Source of the DNA: DASRLE01 sp964558455
GTDB lineage: Bacteria; Verrucomicrobiota; Verrucomicrobiia; Limisphaerales; Palsa-1400
Reading direction: 5' to 3'
Assembly (NCBI GenBank): GCA_964558455.1
Contig: CAZLEE010000227.1
Span: 1-6,550 of the forward strand
Length of the DNA: 6,550 bases
Part shown: in pieces, positions 1 to 5,871 of the stretch
Position numbering within the stretch: the stretch's first letter is position 1
Layout: each line of letters begins with the position of its first letter
Notes under the pieces: generated by a model
What the model saw: the letters and a program-made list of their open reading frames with translations, nothing else
Databases searched by the model: none
What the model was told of the DNA's origin: nothing
Program-made: the position numbers and the translations under genes

Positions 1-29
1 GCAACGACGCGCTGCCCCTCGCGGCCTAA
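1..29 (+). CDS. Possible 3' end of an upstream gene (C-terminal residues only)
   Basis: Reading from base 3 gives an eight-residue tail, NDALPLAA, closed by a TAA at 27-29. The codons are GC-rich at third positions, like the real genes downstream, and the composition changes to a pyrimidine-rich, non-coding-looking stretch straight after the stop. This fits the end of a gene that begins outside the window. With only eight codons nothing can be said about the product, and another frame stays open across this edge, so the call is weak. Confidence 0.3.
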
Positions 30-118
30 ATGAAGAATTATGTCTCACACCCATCTCCCAGCTCCCCCATCTTCCCAACTTGACTTTCACCGTCCCGTCC
101 CGTCTCCTAACAAAAGCT

Positions 119-124
119 TATAAC
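119..124 (+). promoter_or_regulatory. Possible -10 element for the DUF1573 gene
   Basis: TATAAC matches the sigma70 -10 consensus at five of six positions and ends 11 nt before the ATG at 136, so transcription would start only a few bases ahead of the gene. No good -35 box lies 16-18 bp upstream. The nearest TTGACT, at 80-85, is 33 bp away, too far to pair with it. The bases before the ATG (agatcgagact) hold no strong Shine-Dalgarno sequence. Confidence 0.3.
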
Positions 125-135
125 AGATCGAGACT

Positions 136-1266
136 ATGAAATTCCCGCTGCTTTGTTCTGCCTTGATTTGCGCAGGCTTGTCCGGCCCATGCCTGTTGTC
201 CGCCCAACCGGCTCCCGCTTCGGCTCCGGCTTCCACCCCTGCGTCTGCGGCTGCGCTTGCCTTGGCTCTGATCACCAATGGGCCAAGAATGACTTTCCCG
301 ACCAATAATTATGATTTTGGCCGAATCAGCATGGGGGAATCCGTCACGCACACCTTTGTCGTCAGCAACAGCGGCAACCAAACCTTGGAAATCACCGCAG
401 TCACGCCCGGTTGCCATTGCACGACAGTCGGAATCGGGGCGCAAAAAGTTGAACCGGGCCATACCGGCGCGATCTCGCTGAAATTCGACAGCAGCGGTGT
501 CCACGGCGATTTTATCCGCTACATCACAGTGGCGGCCAACGACAAAATCGCGCCCCGCCAAACGTTGACGATTCGTGGCACGGTTTGGATGGCAATCGAA
601 ATTTCCCCGTCCCGCATCTATATGAACATCGCGCCTGATGCGATTTCCAATACCGTGTCCGTCGTTCATATCCGCAACGGCTCCGACAAACCATTGACTT
701 TATCCAACCCGGTCAGCACCAGTCCCTCGTTCAAGGCCGTCTTGAAAGAGGTAAAGCCGGGAATGGACTACGAATTGGCCATCAGCCCCGTGCCCCCCTT
801 TACGAACAGGAATATCTCGAGCGACATCGCTGTCTCCACTTCATTTGCGGCCACGCCGGTGGTCCATGTCCCCGTCGTTGTCACGGTGCAAGCCGCCGTT
901 ACCGTAATACCTCAGCAAATAGTGGTCCCAATTGACGCCGCCTCTTGGGTGACCAACAAGGTCACTTTTACTTCCAACCTACGCAAACCCCTCGTGCTGT
1001 CCGATCCGGTGGCGTGTTGTGATGGCGGAATAGCTCTCAAGCTGGAGGAATTGAATACGGGCAAAAAATACCAGCTCGTGGTGGCGTTCCCTCCCGGCTT
1101 TCGTGTTATTCCCGGACAGGAGGCTCAAGTGAGCGTCAAAGCGAATAATTCGGAACAACCGCTCCTGGTGATACCCATCCGGCAATACACCCAATACTCC
1201 CCAAACAGGCAAGTCCGGCCCATGGGCCGGGCTCCGTCGCCGCCCCCTCCGGTTCCTCATCCCTAA
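136..1266 (+). CDS. Exported DUF1573 Ig-like domain protein
   Basis: 376 residues. The N-terminus (1-23) is a hydrophobic export signal; a signal peptidase I cut after LSA, before Q24, is likely. An Ala/Pro/Ser-rich low-complexity stretch follows (24-45). Residues about 53-150 are a DUF1573 domain: TFPTNNYDFGRISMGE, then a THTFVVSNSGNQTLEI strand, then PGCHCT (C93, C95) where the family usually has a Cys-rich turn, and the typical 'VEPGHTGAI' before a long strand. Two more beta-rich, Ig-like segments (about 155-250 and 255-350) follow, the second with a CC pair (C294, C295), and the tail is Pro-rich. DUF1573 proteins are common exported proteins of Bacteroidota, Planctomycetota and Verrucomicrobiota; their function is unknown. 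It is first in an apparent operon: the rhodanese gene begins 18 bp after the stop. The chosen ATG gives a complete signal peptide; no strong ribosome binding site is seen. Family assignment is firm, while a role in envelope thiol chemistry is inferred only from the neighbours. Confidence 0.88.
   Translation: MKFPLLCSALICAGLSGPCLLSAQPAPASAPASTPASAAALALALITNGPRMTFPTNNYDFGRISMGESVTHTFVVSNSGNQTLEITAVTPGCHCTTVGIGAQKVEPGHTGAISLKFDSSGVHGDFIRYITVAANDKIAPRQTLTIRGTVWMAIEISPSRIYMNIAPDAISNTVSVVHIRNGSDKPLTLSNPVSTSPSFKAVLKEVKPGMDYELAISPVPPFTNRNISSDIAVSTSFAATPVVHVPVVVTVQAAVTVIPQQIVVPIDAASWVTNKVTFTSNLRKPLVLSDPVACCDGGIALKLEELNTGKKYQLVVAFPPGFRVIPGQEAQVSVKANNSEQPLLVIPIRQYTQYSPNRQVRPMGRAPSPPPPVPHP
1215..1230. 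repeat. Perfect 16-bp palindrome near the 3' end of the DUF1573 gene
   Basis: ccggcccatgggccgg reads identically on both strands. It lies inside the coding region for the Pro/Arg-rich tail, 36 bp before the stop codon. It could fold into a GC hairpin in the transcript, but no T-run follows, so it is not a standard terminator. It may only reflect GC-rich codon use. Confidence 0.5.
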
Positions 1267-1284
1267 CCCGCGAACGGATCCGTC

Positions 1285-1953
1285 GTGCCGCACACCAAGC
1301 CTGAATTTAAACAGATCATCCTTGAAGCGTTGCTGGTGATTGTTGTGGGCCTTGGCCTCTCCCTGGCGGCCAACGCAATTTCCAGTCGCGGCCTGGTCTT
1401 GTCCCGCGATTATTTTCCCGGCCAAACCAAAGCTGTTCCGGTCGCGCCCAAGCCCGCCCCGGTTGTGAAACCCGCCCCGGTCGCCCCCAGCCCCGTTTCC
1501 ACCAACGAACCGTCGGAAGCGGAACTGTTGACCCAGCGATTGCGCGATAAGGGCCTGCAAGAATTGAATCGCGCCCAGACGGAAAAACTTTTCCACGACC
1601 CCCGCACCCGCGAGGAGCGGATCGTTTTCATCGACGCCCGCGATGAGGATCATTACAAGGACGGCCACATCCCCGGCGCTTTTGCGTTGGACCCCTATCA
1701 TCCGGATAGACAATTGGAAACCGTCTTGCCGGTCTGCGTGGAGGCCGAACAGGTGGTGGTTTACTGCACCGGCGGCGACTGCGAGGACAGCGATACCGAC
1801 GCCATCCTTCTGCGCGATGCCGGGGTGCCAAATCAGAGAATATTCGTTTACGGCGGCGGATTCACGGAATGGAGCGACTTCCATCTTCCCCTCGAAACCG
1901 GGGCGCGCAACAGCGGCCTGACCAATCAATCCAACCAATCCAAACCCAAATGA
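1285..1953 (+). CDS. Membrane-anchored rhodanese-like protein
   Basis: 222 residues from a GTG start, with a weak GGA six bases upstream and 18 bp after the DUF1573 stop. Residues about 10-32 form one transmembrane helix or uncleaved signal anchor. A Pro/Ala/Val/Lys linker follows (about 48-75, with a KPAPV repeat), then a single rhodanese domain (about 95-206). Family marks seen are IDAR (116-119), DGHIPGA (126-132), the strand VVVYC ending in the putative catalytic C161, and GGGFTEW (190-196). Rhodaneses carry sulfane sulfur as a cysteine persulfide. The active loop CTGGDCEDS is unusual: it holds a second cysteine (C166) and acidic residues instead of the basic ones of classical thiosulfate rhodaneses. 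The linker and anchor suggest the domain stands off the membrane, probably outside, although flanking charges do not settle the topology. The stop overlaps the next gene by ATGA, so translational coupling is likely. Fold assignment is firm; the sulfur donor and acceptor are unknown. Confidence 0.88.
   Translation: MPHTKPEFKQIILEALLVIVVGLGLSLAANAISSRGLVLSRDYFPGQTKAVPVAPKPAPVVKPAPVAPSPVSTNEPSEAELLTQRLRDKGLQELNRAQTEKLFHDPRTREERIVFIDARDEDHYKDGHIPGAFALDPYHPDRQLETVLPVCVEAEQVVVYCTGGDCEDSDTDAILLRDAGVPNQRIFVYGGGFTEWSDFHLPLETGARNSGLTNQSNQSKPK
1453..1481 (+). repeat. Two copies of an 18-bp-period repeat in the rhodanese linker
   Basis: cccgccccggt occurs at 1453-1463 and again at 1471-1481, encoding successive KPAPV units of the Pro/Ala linker between the membrane anchor and the rhodanese domain. 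It is a small in-frame tandem duplication, which explains the linker's low complexity. Linker length could vary between strains by copy number. Confidence 0.5.
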
Positions 1954-2477
1954 CCGGCGCGCAAACCACAGGCAAAGACAAGGCGCTGGAGGCGGCGGCG
2001 GTCGCGGCGCGCTGGGCGCTGGGCGCGTTCTTCATTTACATGGGACTGAAAAAAGCCCTGGACCCCGTGGATTTTTTGAAGCTCACCCGCCAGTACGACA
2101 TCGTCCATACCCCCTTCCTCCTGAACCTGATCGCGGCGACCCTCCCCTGGTTCGAAACGATGTGCGGGATGTTATTATTGACAGGAGTGGCGGTGCGTGG
2201 CACGGCCCTGACCCTGGTTGCGGAATTGATTCCCTTCACCTGCCTCGTCCTGCGCCGCGCGCTGGCCTTGCATACCCTCCACTCCATCCCGTTTTGCGCG
2301 GTCAAATTCGATTGCGGTTGCGGCGCGGGCGAAGTCTTTATTTGCCGCAAGCTGGCGGAAAACTGCCTGCTCATCCTCGTGTCGATCTGGTTGGTCTCAG
2401 GACGGGGGCGCGCCTTGTGCCTGCGCCACTCCCTTTTTCCTCCCCGTCGCTCCCCCGCCCCGCCGCCGTCATTGTGA
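1950..2477 (+). CDS. DoxX/MauE-type redox-associated membrane protein
   Basis: 175 residues, starting at the ATG that overlaps the rhodanese stop as ATGA. The frame is open further upstream, but those codons lie inside the rhodanese gene and add only a polar stretch. Four hydrophobic helices are visible, at about 16-34, 55-80, 84-104 and 134-152. The first carries the DoxX-like 'ALGAFFIYMGLKKALDP' pattern. Before the last helix lies DCGCG (121-125), the Cys-Gly-Cys motif typical of MauE relatives, with further cysteines at C116, C132 and C139. MauE is needed for maturation of methylamine dehydrogenase, and relatives are thought to move reducing power or disulfides across the membrane. No methylamine dehydrogenase genes are visible, so a mau role is not claimed. 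Context suggests it works with the adjacent rhodanese and DUF1573 protein. The Arg/Pro-rich tail (about 151-175) is poorly conserved in look, and its last codons overlap the mutL 3' end convergently. Family confidence is high; function is inferred. Confidence 0.83.
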   Translation: MTGAQTTGKDKALEAAAVAARWALGAFFIYMGLKKALDPVDFLKLTRQYDIVHTPFLLNLIAATLPWFETMCGMLLLTGVAVRGTALTLVAELIPFTCLVLRRALALHTLHSIPFCAVKFDCGCGAGEVFICRKLAENCLLILVSIWLVSGRGRALCLRHSLFPPRRSPAPPPSL

Positions 2478-4343
2478 ACGCCCGAATTTCTTTTCCAATT
2501 CGTGAAAATTCATTTCGATCAGGGTTGGACGTCCGTGCGGACAGGTGTAAGGCATGGCGCAATGGCGCAGGTCTTCCACCAGGTTTTCCAACTCCGCCCC
2601 GGCCAGCGGATCGTTCGCCTTGACCGCATGGCGGCAAACCGTCTTGGCCACGACATGCTCGCCCAGACGCAGCGTGTTGACCGTCTGCCCGGCGGCTTTC
2701 AAATCGTCGGCCAGTTCCAGAATGAAGCGGCGCGGCTGGCTCACTTTGACAAACGGCGGCAGCGCATCCAGCAGGAACGTCCGTTCCCCAAACTCGCTCA
2801 GGCCCACCCCCAGCCGCGTCAATGTGGGAAGTTGCTCCCGCAAAAATTGCGCGTCGCGCGCCGATAGCTCAATCGTTTCCGGCAACAGCAGCCGTTGCGA
2901 CGGCGATGCCCCGTCGCCTTCCAGCCGCCGCATCATTTGTTCAAATAAAATCCGCTCGTGCGCCGCGTGTTGGTCAAGAAGAACCAATCCCCGATCCGAC
3001 TCCAGCACCACATAAAGCCGTCCGACCACCCCGACCAGCCGGAGCGGCACTTGCAGGAGAGCCGCCGGATGAACAGGCGCGCCCGGAGCCGTCGCCAGGC
3101 TCGGCGTGGCCGCCGCCGGTTGCGCCAGGGGCAATCCTGCCGGTGCAATAGGAACCGGCCAATGGAGCAGTTCCGCCGGCTGTGGCGCCGGCGCGGTTGG
3201 CGCAGTGGGCGTGGCGGGCGCCGCAGGCAATGGCGCCGGTCTTATCGGCGTGACGACACTGGACGGAACTGGGGCGGCTGGAACGTGGAATTTGAGCAGC
3301 GTCTGCCGCACCGCTTCCGCCACCCATTGGCGCACGGCTCTTTCCCGGTGAAATTTTACTTCCCGCTTCGCGGGATGGATGTTCACGTCCACTTCCGCCG
3401 GATCCATCTCGATGAACAGGCAGCAAACCGGATAACGCCCCTTCATCAACGCCGTGTGATAGCCCTCCAGCAGCGCAAAATTAACCCCGCGATTGTCCAC
3501 CGGACGGCGGTTCACAAACAGGTGCTGATCCTGGCGGGTGGACCGGGAAACCCCTGGCGCGCCCATCAAGCCCCAAACGGAAAATACCGACGGCGCGGAC
3601 GCGGTTTCGGCATCGTCCTTTCCGGCCAACGCCGGAAATTCCGCCGTGAAATCAATCGCCAGCAATTTTTCGTCGCTGCCGTGCAGCGCGCGCAGCCGTT
3701 CCCGCACCGCCTGCCATTTGTCCGCGCTTTTCACCGCCGGCAATTGCCAGATCGATCGCGAATCTTTCAGGAATTCAAACGCCACCCCGGGATAAGCCAG
3801 CGCCGCCAGGGTCAGATAATGCTGGATGTGGGCCGATTCCGTCTCCTCGCTGCGCAGAAATTTGCGCCGCGCCGGCAGATTGAAAAACAACTGGCGGACC
3901 TCAATGACCGTGCCTGTGGCGCTGCCGCAAGCTTTAACCTCGATCATTTTCCCGCCATGCACGACGACTTCGGTGCCTTCCGGGTTTCCACCGTCCCGCT
4001 CGCGCGTGGTCAGGGTGAACCGGCTCACGCTGGCGATGCTGGGCAGCGCTTCGCCGCGAAAACCCAGCGTGGCGATGGAGCTTAAATCCTCGGCCCGGAC
4101 AATCTTGCTGGTGGCGTGGCGTTCCAGGCAAAGCAGGGCATCGTCCCGGCTCATCCCCATGCCGTCGTCTGTCACGCGGATCAGGCTGCGTCCGCCTGTC
4201 TGGATTTCCACCGTCAACCGCGCCGCCTGGGCATCAAGCGAATTTTCCACCAGTTCCTTGACCACGCTGGCCGGCCGCTCCACCACTTCCCCGGCGGCTA
4301 TCTGGTTGGCCACTTGCTCCGGCAATAATCGAATGTGGTTCAT
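2469..4343 (-). CDS. mutL: DNA mismatch repair protein MutL, endonuclease type
   Basis: 624 residues, a usual MutL length. MutL is the cytoplasmic ATPase that links mismatch recognition by MutS to strand incision. The N-terminal GHKL ATPase is intact: QIAAGEVVERPASVVKELVENSLDA with E30 and N34 at the positions of E. coli catalytic E29 and Mg-binding N33, then DDGMGM (59-64), ATSK (77-80) and GFRGEAL (94-100). A transducer domain follows (about 200-350, with the LFVNRRPV and NIHPAKREVKF motifs). A Pro/Ala-rich linker (about 355-430) joins it to the C-terminal dimerisation domain. That domain carries DQHAAHERILFE (457-468), a full DQHA(X)2E(X)4E endonuclease motif, plus CRHAVKA (570-576) and CPHGRP (601-606), which supply the other expected metal ligands. 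It should therefore nick DNA itself, without MutH. It lies 18 bp downstream of the histidine kinase gene and is probably co-transcribed with it. No strong ribosome binding site precedes the ATG. Its stop overlaps the MauE-like gene convergently by 9 bp. Confidence 0.97.
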   Translation of the reverse strand: MNHIRLLPEQVANQIAAGEVVERPASVVKELVENSLDAQAARLTVEIQTGGRSLIRVTDDGMGMSRDDALLCLERHATSKIVRAEDLSSIATLGFRGEALPSIASVSRFTLTTRERDGGNPEGTEVVVHGGKMIEVKACGSATGTVIEVRQLFFNLPARRKFLRSEETESAHIQHYLTLAALAYPGVAFEFLKDSRSIWQLPAVKSADKWQAVRERLRALHGSDEKLLAIDFTAEFPALAGKDDAETASAPSVFSVWGLMGAPGVSRSTRQDQHLFVNRRPVDNRGVNFALLEGYHTALMKGRYPVCCLFIEMDPAEVDVNIHPAKREVKFHRERAVRQWVAEAVRQTLLKFHVPAAPVPSSVVTPIRPAPLPAAPATPTAPTAPAPQPAELLHWPVPIAPAGLPLAQPAAATPSLATAPGAPVHPAALLQVPLRLVGVVGRLYVVLESDRGLVLLDQHAAHERILFEQMMRRLEGDGASPSQRLLLPETIELSARDAQFLREQLPTLTRLGVGLSEFGERTFLLDALPPFVKVSQPRRFILELADDLKAAGQTVNTLRLGEHVVAKTVCRHAVKANDPLAGAELENLVEDLRHCAMPYTCPHGRPTLIEMNFHELEKKFGRSQ

Positions 4344-4361
4344 GGTGTCTTGAAACAGGAG

Positions 4362-5453
4362 CTAATCAACCGGGATCGGCAGCGAGAAACCAAAAACCGC
4401 CCCGCCTTCGGCGGCGTTGTGCGCGTAAATTCTCCCGTGGTGGTCCTGCACGATCTTCTTGCAAATCGAAAGCCCAAGGCCCGTGCCGTTGTCTTTGCCA
4501 TACGTGGCGAAGGCCTGGAAAAGCCGCCCCAGAATTTCCGGCGCGATCCCTTCCCCGGTATCCTGCAATTCCGTGAGAATCTCATTTTCCGTCCGGGTAA
4601 ACTTGATCTTGATTTTGCCTCCCGCCTTCATCGCGTCAACCGCGTTGCCGGTCAGATTATGGAAAACACGCGGCAGCCGGCGCGGATCAATGCGCAGCAT
4701 GACCGGCGGCGGCGGATTGACGTATTCAATCGTGACCGATTTTAACGCCACTTCCGTCCGGATTTCCTCAATGAGCTGCTCCACAAATTCTTTATAATCG
4801 ACCAGCGTCATTATCACATTCGTGGGGTTGCCCCGGGTGAAATCGAGTAGTTCATTCACCATGTTGCTGATCCGCTCCACCTGCTTCTGAATGCGTGCGG
4901 TCGAAACCTGGCGCATCTCCGGCGTCGCCTCCGGCATGACCGCCATGTCCGCCGAAAGGCCGATGACATTCAGTGAATTCTTCAGGTCATGCATAACGGA
5001 ACCGGCAAAACGGCCCACCAACGCCATCCGCTCCGAATCCAGCACTTCGCGGTTGAATTGCCGGAAGCGCTGGATGATTTCACGGGCCAGCGCGTTGGCC
5101 AGACGCGGGGTGCGGTCCAGCAATATTTCCATGTCAGCCTGCGAAATGAAATAAACCGACGTTGCCTCTTCCGCCACGGCGCTGGCCGAACGCGGTTGAT
5201 TATCCAGCACCGCCATCTCCCCGAATAATTCACCCGGCGGAATCCGGCTCAACACCTTGGCATCCCCATACCCGGCCACCGCCGAAATTCGCACCATCCC
5301 TTCCTTGACAAAAAAAATCCCGTCCCCCGCGTCCCCTTCCTTGAAAATGATTTGATTCGGCGCAAAAGAAAGCTCGCGGGCCGCGCCGCGCAACCACTCC
5401 AGATCGGCTGGTCCGAGATCGCCAAAGAGCTTGTTCGATTCCAGCAAAACCAT
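4362..5453 (-). CDS. Soluble sensor histidine kinase with N-terminal cyclic-nucleotide-binding domain
   Basis: 363 residues with no transmembrane segment, so a cytoplasmic kinase. Residues about 5-125 form a CRP-type cNMP-binding domain; the phosphate-binding cassette is FGEMAVLDNQPRSA (77-90), with E79 and R88 at the ligand-contacting positions, so cyclic nucleotide binding is plausible. A helix (about 125-145) leads to the dimerisation domain with the phospho-accepting H155 in VMHDLKNSLNVIG. The catalytic domain has the N box HNLTGNAVDAM (265-275), the G1 box DTGEGI (298-303), LFQAFATYGK (F box, 311-320) and the G2 box GTGLGL (323-328). All residues needed for autophosphorylation look present. 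No response regulator is encoded in the window, so the partner is elsewhere or this is an orphan kinase. The gene is divergent from the DsrE-like operon and lies just upstream of mutL in the same direction. The start was chosen at the first ATG, giving a complete cNMP domain; an AGGA lies only 2 nt ahead of it, unusually close for a ribosome site. Confidence 0.92.
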   Translation of the reverse strand: MVLLESNKLFGDLGPADLEWLRGAARELSFAPNQIIFKEGDAGDGIFFVKEGMVRISAVAGYGDAKVLSRIPPGELFGEMAVLDNQPRSASAVAEEATSVYFISQADMEILLDRTPRLANALAREIIQRFRQFNREVLDSERMALVGRFAGSVMHDLKNSLNVIGLSADMAVMPEATPEMRQVSTARIQKQVERISNMVNELLDFTRGNPTNVIMTLVDYKEFVEQLIEEIRTEVALKSVTIEYVNPPPPVMLRIDPRRLPRVFHNLTGNAVDAMKAGGKIKIKFTRTENEILTELQDTGEGIAPEILGRLFQAFATYGKDNGTGLGLSICKKIVQDHHGRIYAHNAAEGGAVFGFSLPIPVD

Positions 5454-5460
5454 GATCCTA

Positions 5461-5489
5461 AGTCTAGGTTAGGGTGTTGGGAGCGTAAA
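5461..5489 (-). promoter_or_regulatory. Candidate promoter for the kinase-mutL operon, leaderless type
   Basis: On the minus strand, TTTACG (5489-5484) and TAGACT (5466-5461) are separated by 17 bp; each matches four of six sigma70 consensus bases. The -10 box ends 7 nt before the kinase ATG, so the transcript would start at or next to the start codon. The match is moderate and was judged by eye; a second weaker pair (TTGGCA at 5511-5506 with TTTACG as -10, spacer 16) also exists. Confidence 0.4.
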
Positions 5490-5513
5490 GCAAAACGATT
5501 GCGATTGCCAAAT

Positions 5514-5542
5514 TTGACACCGCCGCTCCGCCAGCCTACCTT
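5514..5542 (+). promoter_or_regulatory. Candidate promoter for the DsrE-like operon, leaderless type
   Basis: TTGACA (5514-5519) is a perfect -35 consensus. After a 17-bp spacer comes TACCTT (5537-5542), which keeps the T1, A2 and T6 bases of the -10 box. The box ends 7 nt before the ATG at 5550, so the mRNA would be leaderless or nearly so. No Shine-Dalgarno sequence lies in the intervening tccggcc. Confidence 0.5.
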
Positions 5543-5549
5543 TCCGGCC

Positions 5550-5867
5550 ATGTCGTTGCGCGGTAAAAAACTCGGCCTCCTCCTCTCCACCCGCCCTGAC
5601 CAGCCGGGCTTTCAGCACGGACTCAACCTTGCCCAAACCGCCTTGGACGAAGGCTTGGACGTCTATCTTTACTGCATCGACGACGCCATTTACGGCCTGC
5701 AACAACCCCGGCTCCAATCCCTGGCCGCACGCGGCCTCAAACTGTTCGCCTGCGCCCATGCCGCCCAAAAACGCGGCCTCCCGCTCAACGACCAGGCCAT
5801 CTTCGCCGGCTTGGGCACGGTTAGCGACCTCATTGCCGCCACCGACCGTTTTGTCAGCTTCAATTAA
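5550..5867 (+). CDS. DsrE/TusD-like sulfur-carrier protein
   Basis: 105 residues, close to the usual small DsrE-fold length. The core starts with KKLGLLLSTRPDQ, as expected for the first Rossmann-like strand and loop, then a helix GFQHGLNLAQTALDEGLDVYLYCIDDAIYGL. KLFACAHAAQKRGL (64-77) aligns in pattern with the TusD segment that carries the sulfur-accepting cysteine, making C68 the likely persulfide site. GLGTVSDLIAATDRFVSF at the C-terminus matches the TusD ending in style. A second cysteine, C42, lies in the first half. DsrE/TusD proteins relay sulfur as a persulfide within DsrEFH/TusBCD complexes, serving tRNA 2-thiouridine synthesis in E. coli or sulfur oxidation in phototrophs. The first ATG that leaves the fold complete and lies outside the kinase gene was chosen; the frame is open upstream but lacks family-like sequence. 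It is first of three genes, 4 bp before the next. The family is clear, whereas the pathway served here is not. Confidence 0.83.
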   Translation: MSLRGKKLGLLLSTRPDQPGFQHGLNLAQTALDEGLDVYLYCIDDAIYGLQQPRLQSLAARGLKLFACAHAAQKRGLPLNDQAIFAGLGTVSDLIAATDRFVSFN

Positions 5868-5871
5868 TCGC

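Noticed and set aside
136..210. Lipoprotein signal at LSGPC in the DUF1573 protein
   Set aside because: A Pro occupies the position before Cys, where a lipobox needs Gly, Ala or Ser; a signal peptidase I site after LSA fits better.
979..1938. Open frame of 319 codons on the minus strand opposite the DUF1573 and rhodanese genes
   Set aside because: It spans the junction of two well-supported genes on the other strand and its Gly/Arg-rich product shows no family features.
1921..1943. Short direct repeat caatccaa just before the MauE-like start
   Set aside because: Two copies 9 bp apart inside the rhodanese tail codons (Asn/Gln/Ser-rich) are too short to treat as a functional repeat.
1869..1949. 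Upstream extension of the MauE-like gene to an ATG at 1869
   Set aside because: It would overlap the rhodanese domain by 85 bp and add a polar stretch unlike any DoxX/MauE N-terminus; the ATGA overlap start at 1950 is far more natural.
1950..2477. Naming the membrane protein mauE in a methylamine dehydrogenase pathway
   Set aside because: Only the family-level pattern is present and no other mau gene lies in the window, so the pathway is not supported.
2958..4085. Long open frame of 375 codons on the plus strand opposite mutL
   Set aside because: It lies wholly antisense to an unmistakable mutL, its product is Arg/Gln/His-rich without any recognisable domain, and such frames are expected opposite GC-rich genes.
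5352..5549. Upstream extension of the DsrE-like gene to an ATG at 5352
   Set aside because: The added codons run antisense through the start of the kinase gene and carry no DsrE-like sequence; they also contain the promoter-like boxes.
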